Assembly (NCBI GenBank): GCA_905220665.1
Contig: CAJNAR010000010.1
Coordinates: 62,001-126,000 of the forward strand
Length of the DNA stretch: 64,000 nucleotides
Origin: Albugo candida
Lineage: Eukaryota > Oomycota > Peronosporomycetes > Albuginales > Albuginaceae
Direction: 5' to 3'
Of the stretch, positions 11,718 to 22,186 are shown piece after piece (the stretch's first letter is position 1; every line of letters begins with the position of its first letter). Under the pieces are notes generated by a model that was not told where the DNA came from, did no database searches, and worked only from the letters and a program-made list of their open reading frames with translations. The translations under genes and the position numbers were made by a program.

Positions 11718-14709
11718 TCAAACAAAGGTTTCGAGAGTTTGTTTCAAGAAGTCAATCTCCCTACTATGAGCACATCTTGACAGAGAGGAGTGCAGTTCTC
11801 TGACTTCTAAATAGCAAGAATCAGGATCTGCTTCTCTTGTAGGGTAAGCAATAGCAATGCGTGCACTATTGGTCATACGACGTCTACAAAACGTAGAACG
11901 TTTAGGTAACATATTTTCATTGAGCGAGAGTATACTTACGATAAAGTAATTCTGAAGAATCCATCGGTGTTGCTTACGACGCTCTTTTCGCCAGTAACTT
12001 CTTGACAAACAACTGCTGCCTAATGCATACAAGCTGTAATTTTACAGCATGCATGACAGATTTTGGTATTCTTACATGCGTCGATAGAAGAAGATCCCAT
12101 AGTAGAATGGTCCCACATGCAAGCGAGCAAAGAAAGACCGAGGGTCTATGAAGAGACCACTCCAATGAGCAAACAGCTGATAGATCGCTAGATAATCCAT
12201 CCCAAAGACACAAACTGGTGCTATTTCCAACACGAAAAATGCTGCAATAAAGAAATGAGAAAAGCTTCCCATGGTTCAATAGAACCCAGAGACAGCAATA
12301 CCTTATCACGCCATCTTTGTAGCCTGCTAGGAAGTAGTTTTCTAAGAATGGATTGAACTCGATGCACATACAAGCGGGTAATTGAACCGTTTCGACACCA
12401 ATGCTTCGAGATCCAATTGTTTTTCGCAAATATGTGACGCATTGTTTTTGGTGCTGATTATAGCTATCTTGCTGCAATTTGTACCGATTCCCATGAAGTA
12501 TTCTTCCCGTCGTTGTTCCCAGTAGAAACCTACGCAGTTTCAACGTATGAACGTATTTCATCTTTCAATGTTGTCAGGAAAAAGCATACTGGCTACAATC
12601 ACTTGGAAGAAAGCGTAGAACACTGGCAATAGGTCCAATTTCATCACAGGATTGCCCTGTCCACGAGTTGTCTCTGGTACTTCTCGAAGTACCATTCGTT
12701 GTCTTTCGTTGTCGAGGTATCACATGTTTGTAGATGTCGACCGTGTTTATCTTTTGATTCATGACAAGATCCAGATACCCCTTCGCGGTATTTGCATCCT
12801 GTATTCTTATTAAACTCCATAATATCAGTATTCCTCGATCATCCAGCGTGCCGATTTGACAGGAGCAGTTATTCTGCGTCGGGCTTTCCGATACTTGACT
12901 CTTTACGTTCTGGATATCTATAATGGTTGAAGAATGATAGGCGGACCAAGACCCACATGTAGAATGCGTGGGCGTAATCGTATTTGTATACATATTCTCT
13001 TGTATTGAGCACGTAGCACTTTCTCGAAGATCCCAAAGGTGAATAGATCCATCAGACGTTCCAGCTATGATTAAAGGCTTTTTATCAAAGGGACCAAAGA
13101 CAGCAATTTGGATCCGGTCTTCACACTGTAACACGTAACGCGGATGTTCCATTGAAGCTAAATCCCAAACACATGTAATTGATCTCGTCTTACACTGGAT
13201 GGAGGCATCCAAATTTTCACATACTTGTGGACCGTGGCAACTTATTAGATAATTGGTCAAGCCTGAAGAGAATTTAAGCCACGTAAGCTCTCTATCCTTC
13301 AGTATGTGCTTCAATTCCTGCAACAGCGGGGATGTGTACTTCTGAGGATACAGCGTCGACTCGAATAAAGTTGGAGGTACTTCGATGCCAAGGGATTTAA
13401 CATTCCCAGCGATTATATCTTTTGAAGATTGTTCATGTTGTATGAAATCGTCGTCGAGAATCAGCTCACATGTGTACGCTGCCTGGTCGATGAAATCCAT
13501 GAATTTTTTTGAGAATAACGCTCCTACCGTCTTGAGGCTGGTTGCACTACTATCCTCGTCGTTGACATTATCGTGCCGAAGATGTCCCGGTAACATCTCT
13601 TTGCGATCACTCATGCTTCCAATATCCGTTCCAATATCATCAGGAAAAGTCATGCTTTGATGCTTCAGAATGGGTGCTTTTGTTTGAACTGCGATTGCTT
13701 TTGCTCCATCATTACATTGTGCAAAAGCCTGTCTCGTCTTTCCTCGCCGAAGAGAGTTGATGTAACGATCGTAATCTTTCATAGGCGCTTGATTGAAAAT
13801 GTAAAACGTCTCATTTTCAAGCGAAACGCTGGCTAAAATCGCACGGACACGCCGAGCACGTGGGTCTAAAGAACGCTTCAATTCTTCAAGGGAATGGATA
13901 GCGCTAATATCTGAGTCAATTCTAGTAAAATTGCTCGTTTTTGAATCACAAGTACTGGTGGCTGCTGATTGATTCGTCTCGGCTGAGGTTCTAGAAAATA
14001 GCTCACTGCTTTCAACCTCCAGGGCTCGTTTGATTGCACGGAGAGCGATAACGGGCACTACTTCTTTGTCTACGCTTCTTGAGGTACTCAGACTTGTTTT
14101 ATGTGCATCGTCAGCTAAAGAGTATGCAAGTTTATCGTCATAATTTTCAAAATCTTCGTTTTCATAATCATCTTCTTCCTGGCATTCTTGTGCATTTGCG
14201 TTGAGTGCGTCAAGCTGTATCTGACGCCTCTTCTCTCGAAAAAGTTTATCTTCAGGTGTCATCACTGATTTTAATTCCTTCTTTGCTGCCTCATTATCAC
14301 TTATCGGCTTTTCTTTGTCTTTTGACCGCTTTTTCTTCGCTTCACGACGAGCGGTTTGTGTGGGCTCCTGGGCTGTAGTCACCTCTGTTCTACTGTTTTT
14401 CTGTACAGAGTCGGTTTGAGGTGATATGTACGACTTTTTATCATCCTGAACAGCTAATCTTTCGGCTGATAACTGATTCTTGGCTTCTGTTACCGATTTA
14501 CTGGGACGTTCAGACCAACTTGTACTGTTTTTTGCCTCTGGAATCGATAGCCGTGGAATTTGTGGAATTTGTAAGCCTCTGGAGCTATCGACTGCAGGAT
14601 CGAGAGATACTGCACTTGGAGCTTTGTTTGAAGCTGCTTTCTTGCTCTTTTTTGCTTCTTTCGCCCGTGTGCCACCAGCAAAGTCTGCTGAATGTTTAGA
14701 CTCAGACAT
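11718..14709 (-). CDS. DYNC2I1: Dynein-2 intermediate chain 1 (WDR60 family)
   Basis: Spliced model of 919 aa with exons 14709-12590, 12529-12302, 12241-12076, 12019-11940 and 11883-11718. All introns are 56-60 nt with GT-AG ends, and the frame closes. The N-terminal half is charged and low-complexity, with an acidic EDDYENEDFENYDD patch. A conserved block, FNQAPMKDYDRYINSLRRGK followed by TRQAFAQCN, is typical of WDR60. The C-terminal half carries WD repeats: IHLWDLRE, CTIEI-free blades ending in ILILWSL-type strands, FLLGTTTGRILHG and TILLWDLL. The family protein is an intermediate chain of the retrograde intraflagellar transport motor. This fits an organism with flagellate zoospores. The call is confident; the last two small exons are less certain. 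Confidence 0.88.
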
Positions 14710-15285
14710 GGCGCCCTCTCAGTTCCTGACGGCTCAGCAACCTCACACCGAATAGGCGAGTTGACGGGATATTCGCGAACGCGATGATCGATTCAACTAC
14801 AGTTGTTGACGTGGTTTTCGAAACTTTCGATACAGCATCGCACGATCGATTAAGTGGTGCTAGTTTGTGACACTATAATACAGCTATAGTTATCAGAAAC
14901 GCAAATGTGTGACCGTGGAAGGATGCATGGGTCAAACACATTCCACCCAGTGTATTGCTGCTCAATAGCGTTTGCTATAGATGACCCATTGTAGACACGC
15001 AATGCACATTAGAGAAGATGTATCGCGCTGCGTTTTCTATCACAACGTGTATTCTGATTTATAGACGTTCTAATAGTCTGATAGCTATCACATAATGAGA
15101 TCACTGCGGTATTAAAGCTTCTGACGCTGTCATCATAGCCGTCTCCTTACCATCTATGCTATACGATCGCTACCAAAGCCCACATGCAGGCGCATTAAGG
15201 CTCCGTGATGGCATAATGAATATTATTAATACTTTTGGCCGCAAAGTATGAGCAAATTGCAAAGTAAGTAGCATCAAAAGCCGAA
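14710..15285. other. Divergent intergenic region
   Basis: This is 576 bp between the start of the WDR60 gene (minus) and the start of the JTB-like gene (plus). It presumably holds both promoters. I see no clear TATA or initiator motif that I would commit to, and no RNA gene. Confidence 0.4.
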
Positions 15286-15959
15286 ATGCGATTTGTTTTT
15301 TGGAGTGTGCTATCGATACTGCACTGGACATTGCCCGATAGTGTGACGTCTGAGGACATTTTGGCGCAAGAAACTATAGAGAAACCGATCAATGTCAGAG
15401 GTGCAAACCAACAGACGGTTGAGAACGACGCGAAGGCGATAAATTCTATGAACAAATTGGTTTATGATGCCGAAGTGAAATTACTGTGTGAGCATATTGG
15501 TGACTGCCACTCGTGTCCGGCGTCAGAAAAGGTTCGTGTCCCTCTGTTCCTTACAACGGGACTGACACAAGCTCTCATGTACACCCAGGATGAAGTGCAT
15601 TGTGTAAAGACCGGGTATCGACAAGAACTTTCATGCATGAAGAAGGACTTTGATACGATGACGGAACCAGGAAAACTGACAATAAAAACGCGAGAAATAA
15701 AGTTCAAAGCATGCACACCTCGAGATACAACGAGTTCGACGCTTATTCGTGTCCTTTTATTTGAGGTATTTATCGAATCATGAAATACAGCCTGTACTCA
15801 ACGAATGACTGGTAGATGCTGATGGTTGTTACATTGGTCGGAGCGGTTGGTGCTTTGAATAAGGAAAAGCGAAAACATCTGAGTCGATTCGATCTTCGCC
15901 AAGATTCACGGCAACGCAAACCATTTTTAGATTCAGCTTCCAACAAAAATGATGATTGA
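15286..15959 (+). CDS. JTB-family type I membrane protein
   Basis: Two exons, 15286-15765 and 15816-15959, with a 50-nt GT-AG intron in phase 0, encode 207 aa. A hydrophobic N-terminus (MRFVFWSVLSILHW) looks like a signal peptide. The luminal part has the cysteine spacing of the jumping translocation breakpoint family: CHSCP, then CVKTGY followed by LSC, then FKACTP. A single membrane segment (about 158-173, VLLFEMLMVVTLVGAVGAL) and a short basic tail follow. Without splicing, the protein would stop inside the membrane helix, which supports the intron. In animals JTB has been linked to mitochondria and cytokinesis, but its function outside animals is unknown. The gene converges with the next one, with 12 bp between stop codons. 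Confidence 0.75.
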
Positions 15960-15971
15960 TCCATTACCAAA

Positions 15972-16547
15972 TTAACGCAGCTGCTTTCTTTTCTTGCACG
16001 GATTCGGAAGTTTGGGAGGCTCATCCACTCTCTCTCCAAATGGAATGAATTCGGCTCCCTCGAACATCTCTTTGGCATGATTGTGGGTGGGGAGATCGTA
16101 CTCTTTTGGATTTTTCTTTTGCTTCTGTTTGTCTTTTTTCATCTCGAAATATCTGTATCAAGGCAAAGATTTAGAATACAACCAATAGGGCGGCGAAAGA
16201 TGTCACTACATTTTGGCTTTTTGTGCTTTTCTTCTGCCTCTTTTTGTCTCTTCATATATCACACGCTTTACTTGCTGATTGATGCGTTTGGAGTAATCTC
16301 TCAAACTTTCATCTTTTCGAATTTTCGTCAACTGCTCCGATTTATTGTTGACAGGTTTTTTCCCCTGGGAGCTATTTGTAATGGTGCTGGACTTCTCACG
16401 GGTTATCTTTGTCAATTTCTTCTTCTTCTTCTTGATATCTTTTGGCGCTAGATCGTACTGCTTCTGCTGTTTTCCTACAATTTCTCTTTTCCCTTTAAAA
16501 TACGGATCGCATTGTTTCAGTTTTCGTTTACTACGAAGTCGGCCCAT
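15972..16547 (-). CDS. CCDC137-like basic nucleolar-type protein
   Basis: Exons 16547-16210 and 16152-15972 join across a 57-nt GT-AG intron into 172 aa. I chose the Met that begins MGRLRSKRK at 16547. The frame stays open upstream to a Met at 16643, but that extension is not basic and looks like leader. The protein is very Lys/Arg-rich in the middle, has a KIRKDESLRDYSKRINQQ block, and ends with EFIPFGERVDEPPKLP, which resembles the C-terminal FGEVV..PP motif of CCDC137. That family is nuclear or chromosome-associated in animals. The second exon restores this motif, which is strong support for the splice. Function here is inferred from family only. Confidence 0.65.
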
Positions 16548-16852
16548 TTTTGATAGTGAACTTGATTGGCGTAGATTAGTCGAATGAAGATCAGTGTTGA
16601 AATATGCTATTACGTCTTCCAGCTCAAGCGAGAATTGATACAACAGACAAGGACACCGCGGATATCAAGGGCCTGCTTTATTATCGATCCTCCGAGTGTG
16701 CAGCCGAGCTCAAAAGGAAGAGAATGTTACAGTAGTAAGTGATGGTATGCATCAAAGGAAGATTGTCTGAAATAAAGCTCAGGTTTGAGAATCGAAAGAT
16801 GAGAAAACGAGTTGGTGCTTTTCTCGAAATTGATCAAAACTACGACTCAATG

Positions 16853-17182
16853 CTAATTACGCAGCATTTTTATTATATTCTTTCGGATTTTCTTCGTTGT
16901 GACCAAAACGTTTTTGCTTAATCGTCGAAGGCGATCTGGACTTTTTTTTGTGGCAATATGTCTCTTGTTTGATTGAGCTCGTTTTACTACGCCATTGCAA
17001 TTCACACGAAATCGTTTCTTTACAGCTGTCTTTGTGGATAGCTTATAGCCCATGTTGCGAACTGACATGAATGCCGAAGTAGGATGGAGTGGTTTGGGCG
17101 CTGCAAGCAGAAATAATGGGTTTTGCGCTGCTCTGTGTGCGGCTGCACCATACGGAGAGTTTCTCATCCGCTGAGTGAACAT
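16853..17182 (-). CDS. Mitochondrial large-subunit ribosomal protein bL35m
   Basis: A single exon of 109 aa. Residues about 45-109 align with bacterial L35: KLSTKTAVKKRFRVNCNG, then RHIATKKSPDRLRRLSK. The last 20 residues are very basic and include KKIRKNIIKML. The first 44 residues are rich in Ala, Arg and Ser with no acidic residue, as expected for a mitochondrial targeting sequence. Bacterial L35 is about 65 aa, so the mature domain has the expected size. It would act in the mitoribosome large subunit near the peptidyl-transferase region. No intron is needed. Nothing looks unusual apart from the AT-rich 3' side. Confidence 0.88.
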   Translation of the reverse strand: MFTQRMRNSPYGAAAHRAAQNPLFLLAAPKPLHPTSAFMSVRNMGYKLSTKTAVKKRFRVNCNGVVKRAQSNKRHIATKKSPDRLRRLSKNVLVTTKKIRKNIIKMLRN

Positions 17183-17736
17183 TCTACAATTACATCGGAG
17201 AACGAATCAGTACCGCGTGACATGTAGTAACAAAACCCACCGGAGTACATTTGCCATTGATTGTTTCGCCGCAAATTGCAATACCTTCTTTGATCTGATA
17301 ACCCGTGATACTACATCAATCCCAATATGCTATATTCTTGAGCATGCTCATTTCGGCGGCGTCGACTCATCCGCACTGGCCAAAGTCAAAGGTAATTCAT
17401 GCAACTACAAACGCACATCGACATCTGCATTCTTTAAACAACGATAAGTCTCCCTCAACATATCTACAAACTCACTTATTTTATACTCTCAAGAAAACAG
17501 CCGCACACTTTGGGTTCTACTCATGAAAACTTTTTTGAATTGTACCGCCTCCATTTTCTTATATCGTACCGCCAGGCACCACCTTCATTCTTTAACCGCT
17601 CCTTGCTGCCGTGCTTCTCTTCCACGACGCATCCTTTGGCAGTGACTCATACCTACGTGAGATTCTTGCTTACTCGCTCCATCAACGCTGGCCAAAATTT
17701 CTACACCAACATCCATCAGAAAGAATTAAGATACCA
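17183..17736. other. Intergenic, no gene seen
   Basis: This stretch lies between the start of bL35m and the end of the PH-domain gene, both on the minus strand. The plus-strand frames at 17175-17895 have no domain and overlap the PH gene in antisense. It probably holds the bL35m promoter and the PH gene 3' UTR. Confidence 0.45.
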
Positions 17737-19793
17737 TCAAGCAGGAAACCTCACTTTGTTCTCCGTCTGGTAAGCTTGAAGCGGCTCACGAACACGCGAT
17801 ACGCTCTTTGTGCTTTCCATATCGGATCTCTTAGCGGACGACCACCTGAATTTGAGAAATTTATGTCCATTTTTTCGTTTTTCTTCTTTCCGTGACAAAG
17901 GTTGCATATACACATTCAATGCAGACGCGACGGGAGCTGATATTCGCGAAAGATGCTCTTCCATTTGGCTTGATACGCTACAGCTTTGATTCCCTCGATC
18001 CTCACCATGGAAGCTTCTGGCTGTCGTGTTTGATTGTGGGGCTAAGCATGTTCTTCTTGATACAAGCGATAACAGCGACATTGTGGTATGACAACTTCCT
18101 TCATTTTCAAGTGATGGTGTTCCAGACGGCAGAAGTGAGCGCACTTGGCGACGAGCGTACTGAATCAAATTTGCCCATAAATTGGCTTCGTCGACATTAC
18201 CGGTCCTCAAGAGCATCGCGGATTGCTCCAAGCTATTGGTAAATTCCAATTGTAAATCATATCGATTCATCCGAGCAACTCGAGCCACATGGAGAAGCTC
18301 CACGACTCCTAAAGCCGTGTGTTAGCGAAACGGATCACACCTACGTATACAGCATCGACTCACCTCGTAGTGATTTCCAATAGCTTCTCTTAAATAAATA
18401 AATTTTGCCTTGTGAGAAATCAAGCTGGAAATATCGCTTCCTCCAGCTGCGAAATACCAGCGGTCTAGAAAGAACAAGAGTCAAGCTGTAGATTGGCAGG
18501 AAAGGTGAATTAGACAAACATGTCGTTCTTAAGGACGTAAAGTGTGCCTTCAAACGGTGGTAGCTTCATTGTGATTGCGAAGGGCGGAATCGGTACGGGA
18601 TGCTGACTCCACTCTTCTTGAATCGAGCCTGATTCCTCTCTTTCAGAAATCGGTGTAGCTGTCACACAATTCGAGCTGGAAGCCGTTTGTTCGGCATTGA
18701 AAGCCTGGTCAAAACATTTGATGAACCAGTGTTTTTCATGGTGGATTTTAGTGATGGCCTCTTGAGCACGAACTTCTTCATCCGCTAATGCGATACGTTC
18801 TTCCATGTCGATTTCATACGATAGTATCTGAAGCTTTTCTCGACGATATCGAGATTGCCTTTGTTCCTTATCCTCATCTTCATCCATATCCGAGCTTGTG
18901 TGAATCCCCTCTTCGTGTATCGGACTGGACGAAAGCATCTGCTCGGATGCTGCGAAGAGGCAAAATGTTTCCACAATCATTGTGCCTCGTTCCATTTCCA
19001 TTCCAATCAAATCGCTTTCGGAATGTAATTTTCGTACCACATTCTTCTCCGCGATTTCGGTATGATTCTGAAGCAATGTGTTCTTCATACGTGTCATAAA
19101 CGTTTCTTGTGAGCATGTTCGCGCTCGCTTTTCCTCCAAATTGATATCCTGCGACTCCCAAAACAAATCCAACCCGAAATTCTGACGAAATAGCTCCACG
19201 GTATTTGCTTCATGAACGTCATAGTATCCATGACTTGAGAAAAACTGGATCCCATGCTCTTCATTATGTCTCCCGTCATAAATTTGCTGCAAATGTGCTT
19301 CGAATGGCGTGTCTGTGTCGCTTAACGAGGGACGACGACGTAAGAGGTACGCTGTTGTTTTCGGTTTATGACCGCGAGGCGTCCCATGCCATCGACGTCG
19401 TCGACGTCGATGATTCGACGATGCAGAGTATTTATTATCACGCCGAGAAGTCCGACGCTGTAGCGCATAAACGTTATCTTCAGTAATACTTCTATTCCGA
19501 GCCAGGCTCGGTGCATGTTCGAGTCTCTTTGACACTACTTCCAAGCCATTGTCTTCCTCTTCACTCAATGATCCCTTGTCCGTATCGCTCTCAGAGTACT
19601 CGATACCCGGTATAGATTTTTTCATCGAGTGGATGCTACTAATCGCTACGATATCGAATGGTGTAGCCGTAGTCGACGTTCGTGCGGAGGAAGCATTATT
19701 CTCGATACTATTGCGTGGACGTGCTTGAGACTCGAGCATTTCTCCAGGACATGGAAAAGCAGGAGGGAGAACGCTTTTGAAAGTTTGGTGCAA
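17737..19793 (-). CDS. PH-domain protein with a long acidic N-terminal region
   Basis: Three exons, 19793-18520, 18464-18364 and 18308-17737, with introns of 55 nt each, encode 648 aa. Both introns fall inside the PH domain (about residues 414-510). Its first strand is in exon 1 (FEGTLYVLKND), the RSWRKRYFQLDFSQGKIYLF strand pair is in exon 2, and the closing helix with its conserved Trp (NLWANLIQYAR, Trp near 502) is in exon 3. The N-terminal 400 residues are Ser-rich and acidic with a basic HRRRRRRWHG patch and a short coiled-coil stretch. PH domains bind phosphoinositides or proteins, so membrane recruitment is plausible. No catalytic domain is seen. The intron-1 donor (GTTTGT) is weak but needed to keep the frame. 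Confidence 0.72.
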
Positions 19794-20086
19794 AGAAAGA
19801 CAAACTAAATTTAGGACGTTCGAATCCGAAAAAGTAGTACAAAGAATGCGATCTGTAAAGGAGTGTCAATCTCACGAGAGAGTGTTGCGACAATTACGAG
19901 CAAGCAAACGATTTGACAAATCTTTGTAATTATTACTTTTTATGGAAGAAAAAAAGGACCATGTCAAAGAGCACGACACAGTCATCTCGACATGGGGTTT
20001 CGTCGAGTATTCCCACGCGTTCACTGCTAAATAGGACTCGTATTTCGCCCGAATGCATGCTGGTTGTAGTATTAACTAAATATGAC

Positions 20087-20725
20087 TTAGTCCGTCTCAT
20101 GAACGACTTCGATAATCATTCGACCCCAAAGAGCTCTTTTTCCATACATTTTAGCCAAAGGATTTCGTTTACGTCGTAGTACAAGCGTATCGAATCGCAT
20201 CATTGGAAGCTCGCACACGCACCAGCGCTTGATTCGAATGACTGGCTGGTGATTGAATAAAGCGCGTTGTGTCGTGCAAGCTGAGGAGGTCATGCTGGGT
20301 GAAACAGTCTTCGCTTCTTGGCTTGACAAAGCCATTAGCGTTGGTGCCCGTGTCGGTTGCTGGAAGCTGCGTACAAAACTGCATGCTTTATCATTCAAAT
20401 GATTGGACTTTGACAGTAATAACTCTCCCATACTCACTTCCAAGCCATTCCACTCCAGCACGTACGAGGAATGATCGCGACTTTGAGGCTCCAAATAAAT
20501 CTGAACGCGATACAATGCATTCCGTGTAATTTCAATCCGTGTGGAATCCGCCAAAAGCTTGAAAAATCGATCTGCTTGAGTGCTGTATTCTGGCTTCTCC
20601 CAGATCAGTAAATGATGCGTTGATTCACAGACGTCTTTCTTGACTGTCAACGCAATGTAAACAAGCTTCTGTTCCGACTTTGACGCAATTTCTTCGCCAT
20701 TGGTCTCAACCACAGATGTGTCCAT
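20087..20725 (-). CDS. Conserved-looking hypothetical protein, 212 aa
   Basis: One uninterrupted frame from ATG to stop. I do not recognise a family. The first 95 residues alternate strand-like segments (LVYIALTVKK, ALYRVQIYLEP, SYVLEWNGLEV), suggesting a beta-rich fold. A Ser/Thr-rich linker follows, then a basic C-terminal segment with CVCELPMMRFDTLVLRRKR. There is no signal peptide or membrane helix. It starts 167 bp from the divergent Dim1-like gene, so the two probably share a promoter region. I take it as a real gene because of its length, position and codon regularity. Its function is unknown. Confidence 0.6.
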   Translation of the reverse strand: MDTSVVETNGEEIASKSEQKLVYIALTVKKDVCESTHHLLIWEKPEYSTQADRFFKLLADSTRIEITRNALYRVQIYLEPQSRDHSSYVLEWNGLEVSMGELLLSKSNHLNDKACSFVRSFQQPTRAPTLMALSSQEAKTVSPSMTSSACTTQRALFNHQPVIRIKRWCVCELPMMRFDTLVLRRKRNPLAKMYGKRALWGRMIIEVVHETD

Positions 20726-20892
20726 TTTTGAGAATGGATTGATTTAGGACGAGGGTGAAATGTGAAAGAAATTGATGAGAGGTTTTCTCTGTAAATTACG
20801 TTGCAGAATGTCGCACATATATCGCCACAACTGTTTACGCGTTTGATGTATCAAAAACGCTATCATTTGCTTCGCGTTGAGCCCTTTGATGA
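20726..20892. promoter_or_regulatory. Short divergent promoter region
   Basis: 167 bp separate the ATG of the 212-aa gene (minus) from the first ATG of the Dim1-like gene (plus), or 209 bp if the latter starts at 20935. Both promoters must lie here. No specific motif is claimed. Confidence 0.45.
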
Positions 20893-22136
20893 TTGGAGAA
20901 TCGCCGGGCGATAAACTCATTGGTGGACATTGCGATGCTTTTACAGCGCGTACGAGACGTTTGTTATCCCCAATACAAGTGCCGTCACAGGCGCTCCACA
21001 TGGCTGAGGTTGTCCTCCAATACCACTCTTTCTGAGAGCTCTGATGTTCCTCGTCTGAAACGCCATTTAGGGCAGCATTTACTCGTCTCCAAAAATATCA
21101 TCGCTTCCATTATCAAAGCCGCCAATTTTCCATTTTTGCTGCATCCAAACTCAAGTGATAATGCCGAAAAGCGCGATATTCGCGTACTGGAAATAGGCTC
21201 AGGAACTGGGAATCTGACTGCATCACTGTTGGATGTCGATCCAAAGGTTCAGGTTCACGGTGTGGAGTGTGATGCAAATATGATCAAATCTCTTGAGGAT
21301 AGATTTCAATCTCAATTGGGTACCTCGCAATTGAAATTATATGCAAATCGGATAGAGGAATTGCATCTGAATGAGATATTTAGTCCTTCACACGGGCTAC
21401 TGGACGCTGTGGTCGCCAATATCCCCTACCAATTATCTTCTCTCATCATCGCACGGCTCGTTAGCTATATACACAAGTATCCAGGCTCTGTGAAATGTAT
21501 CATACTGCTACTTCAGGAGGAATTTGCTCAGCGTATGCTCGCCACGTAAGCCGTAAACAACGCTCTTAGTATCGTTTTATTCAGTAGTTTGCCCGGATAG
21601 ACCGCATCACCAAAATTATGGACGTCTTGCAGTCAACACATCGCTAGTGGGTCATGTGGACACTGTCGTCAATGTGGGTCCCGAGGCATTCATTCCAAGG
21701 CCTCAGGTCGATTCTCGGGTCATCAAAGTGACACCACATCTTCCGCAATTCATTCACGATCCAACTTTCCTCAGAGTATGCGACACGATCCCATCATACA
21801 TTTCGTTGATGGCTTTGTGATAGGAATTTGATGCATTGCTTCGAATTTGCTTTTTACGGAAAAATAAAACCCTTCGAGCTCTTCTGACATCAAAATCAAT
21901 GGAACGAAAAATCGTCAGTGAATCGGATTGGAAAAAGAACGTCTTACTGGCTTTAAAAGAGTGCGAATTGATAAAAAGTCGAGCAGTTCAAACGTCAAAA
22001 GATGATTTTCTTCGGTGCGTGCTACTGCGACCACGCGGGAAAGGAACTCATGTATCGTGCTGATAGTTTGTTTGAGCGTATGAAACAGCTCGGAATTCGA
22101 TTACTTCCCACCGTTTCGAAGCAATTTGACGAGTAA
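20893..22136 (+). CDS. KsgA/Dim1-family rRNA adenine dimethyltransferase, probably organellar
   Basis: Four exons, 20893-21545, 21601-21775, 21824-22014 and 22067-22136, with introns of 55, 48 and 52 nt, encode 362 aa. The enzyme family transfers methyl groups from S-adenosylmethionine to two adjacent adenines at the 3' end of small-subunit rRNA. Visible features are KRHLGQHLLVSKNI at the start of the fold, motif I LEIGSGTGN near residue 99, the acidic VECD after strand 2, motif IV NIPYQLSS near 176, YGRLAV, and RICFLRKNKTLRA plus KDDFLR near the end. Splicing is required to restore FAQRMLATPHHQNYGRLAV and the C-terminal QLGIRL. The N-terminus is basic. Starting at Met15 (20935, MLLQRVRDV) would give a better mitochondrial presequence. 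An organellar role is inferred, not shown. Confidence 0.85.
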
Positions 22137-22186
22137 TTGGCAATACGATTGAATGAAAAACTCATGCATGAGCATTTTGTCTACGT

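Noticed and set aside
16548..16643. Upstream Met at 16643 as start of the CCDC137-like protein
   Set aside because: The extra 32 residues lack the basic composition, and MGRLRSKRK at 16547 fits the family start better.
17605..17895. Plus-strand frames overlapping the PH-domain gene end
   Set aside because: No domain, start context or splice support, and they overlap the firm minus-strand coding sequence.
21836..22063. Dim1 C-terminus reading straight through to CVLLRPRGKGTHVSC
   Set aside because: A 52-nt GT-AG intron at 22015-22066 gives the family-typical end (DDFLRLFERMKQLGIRL), so the read-through end is intron.
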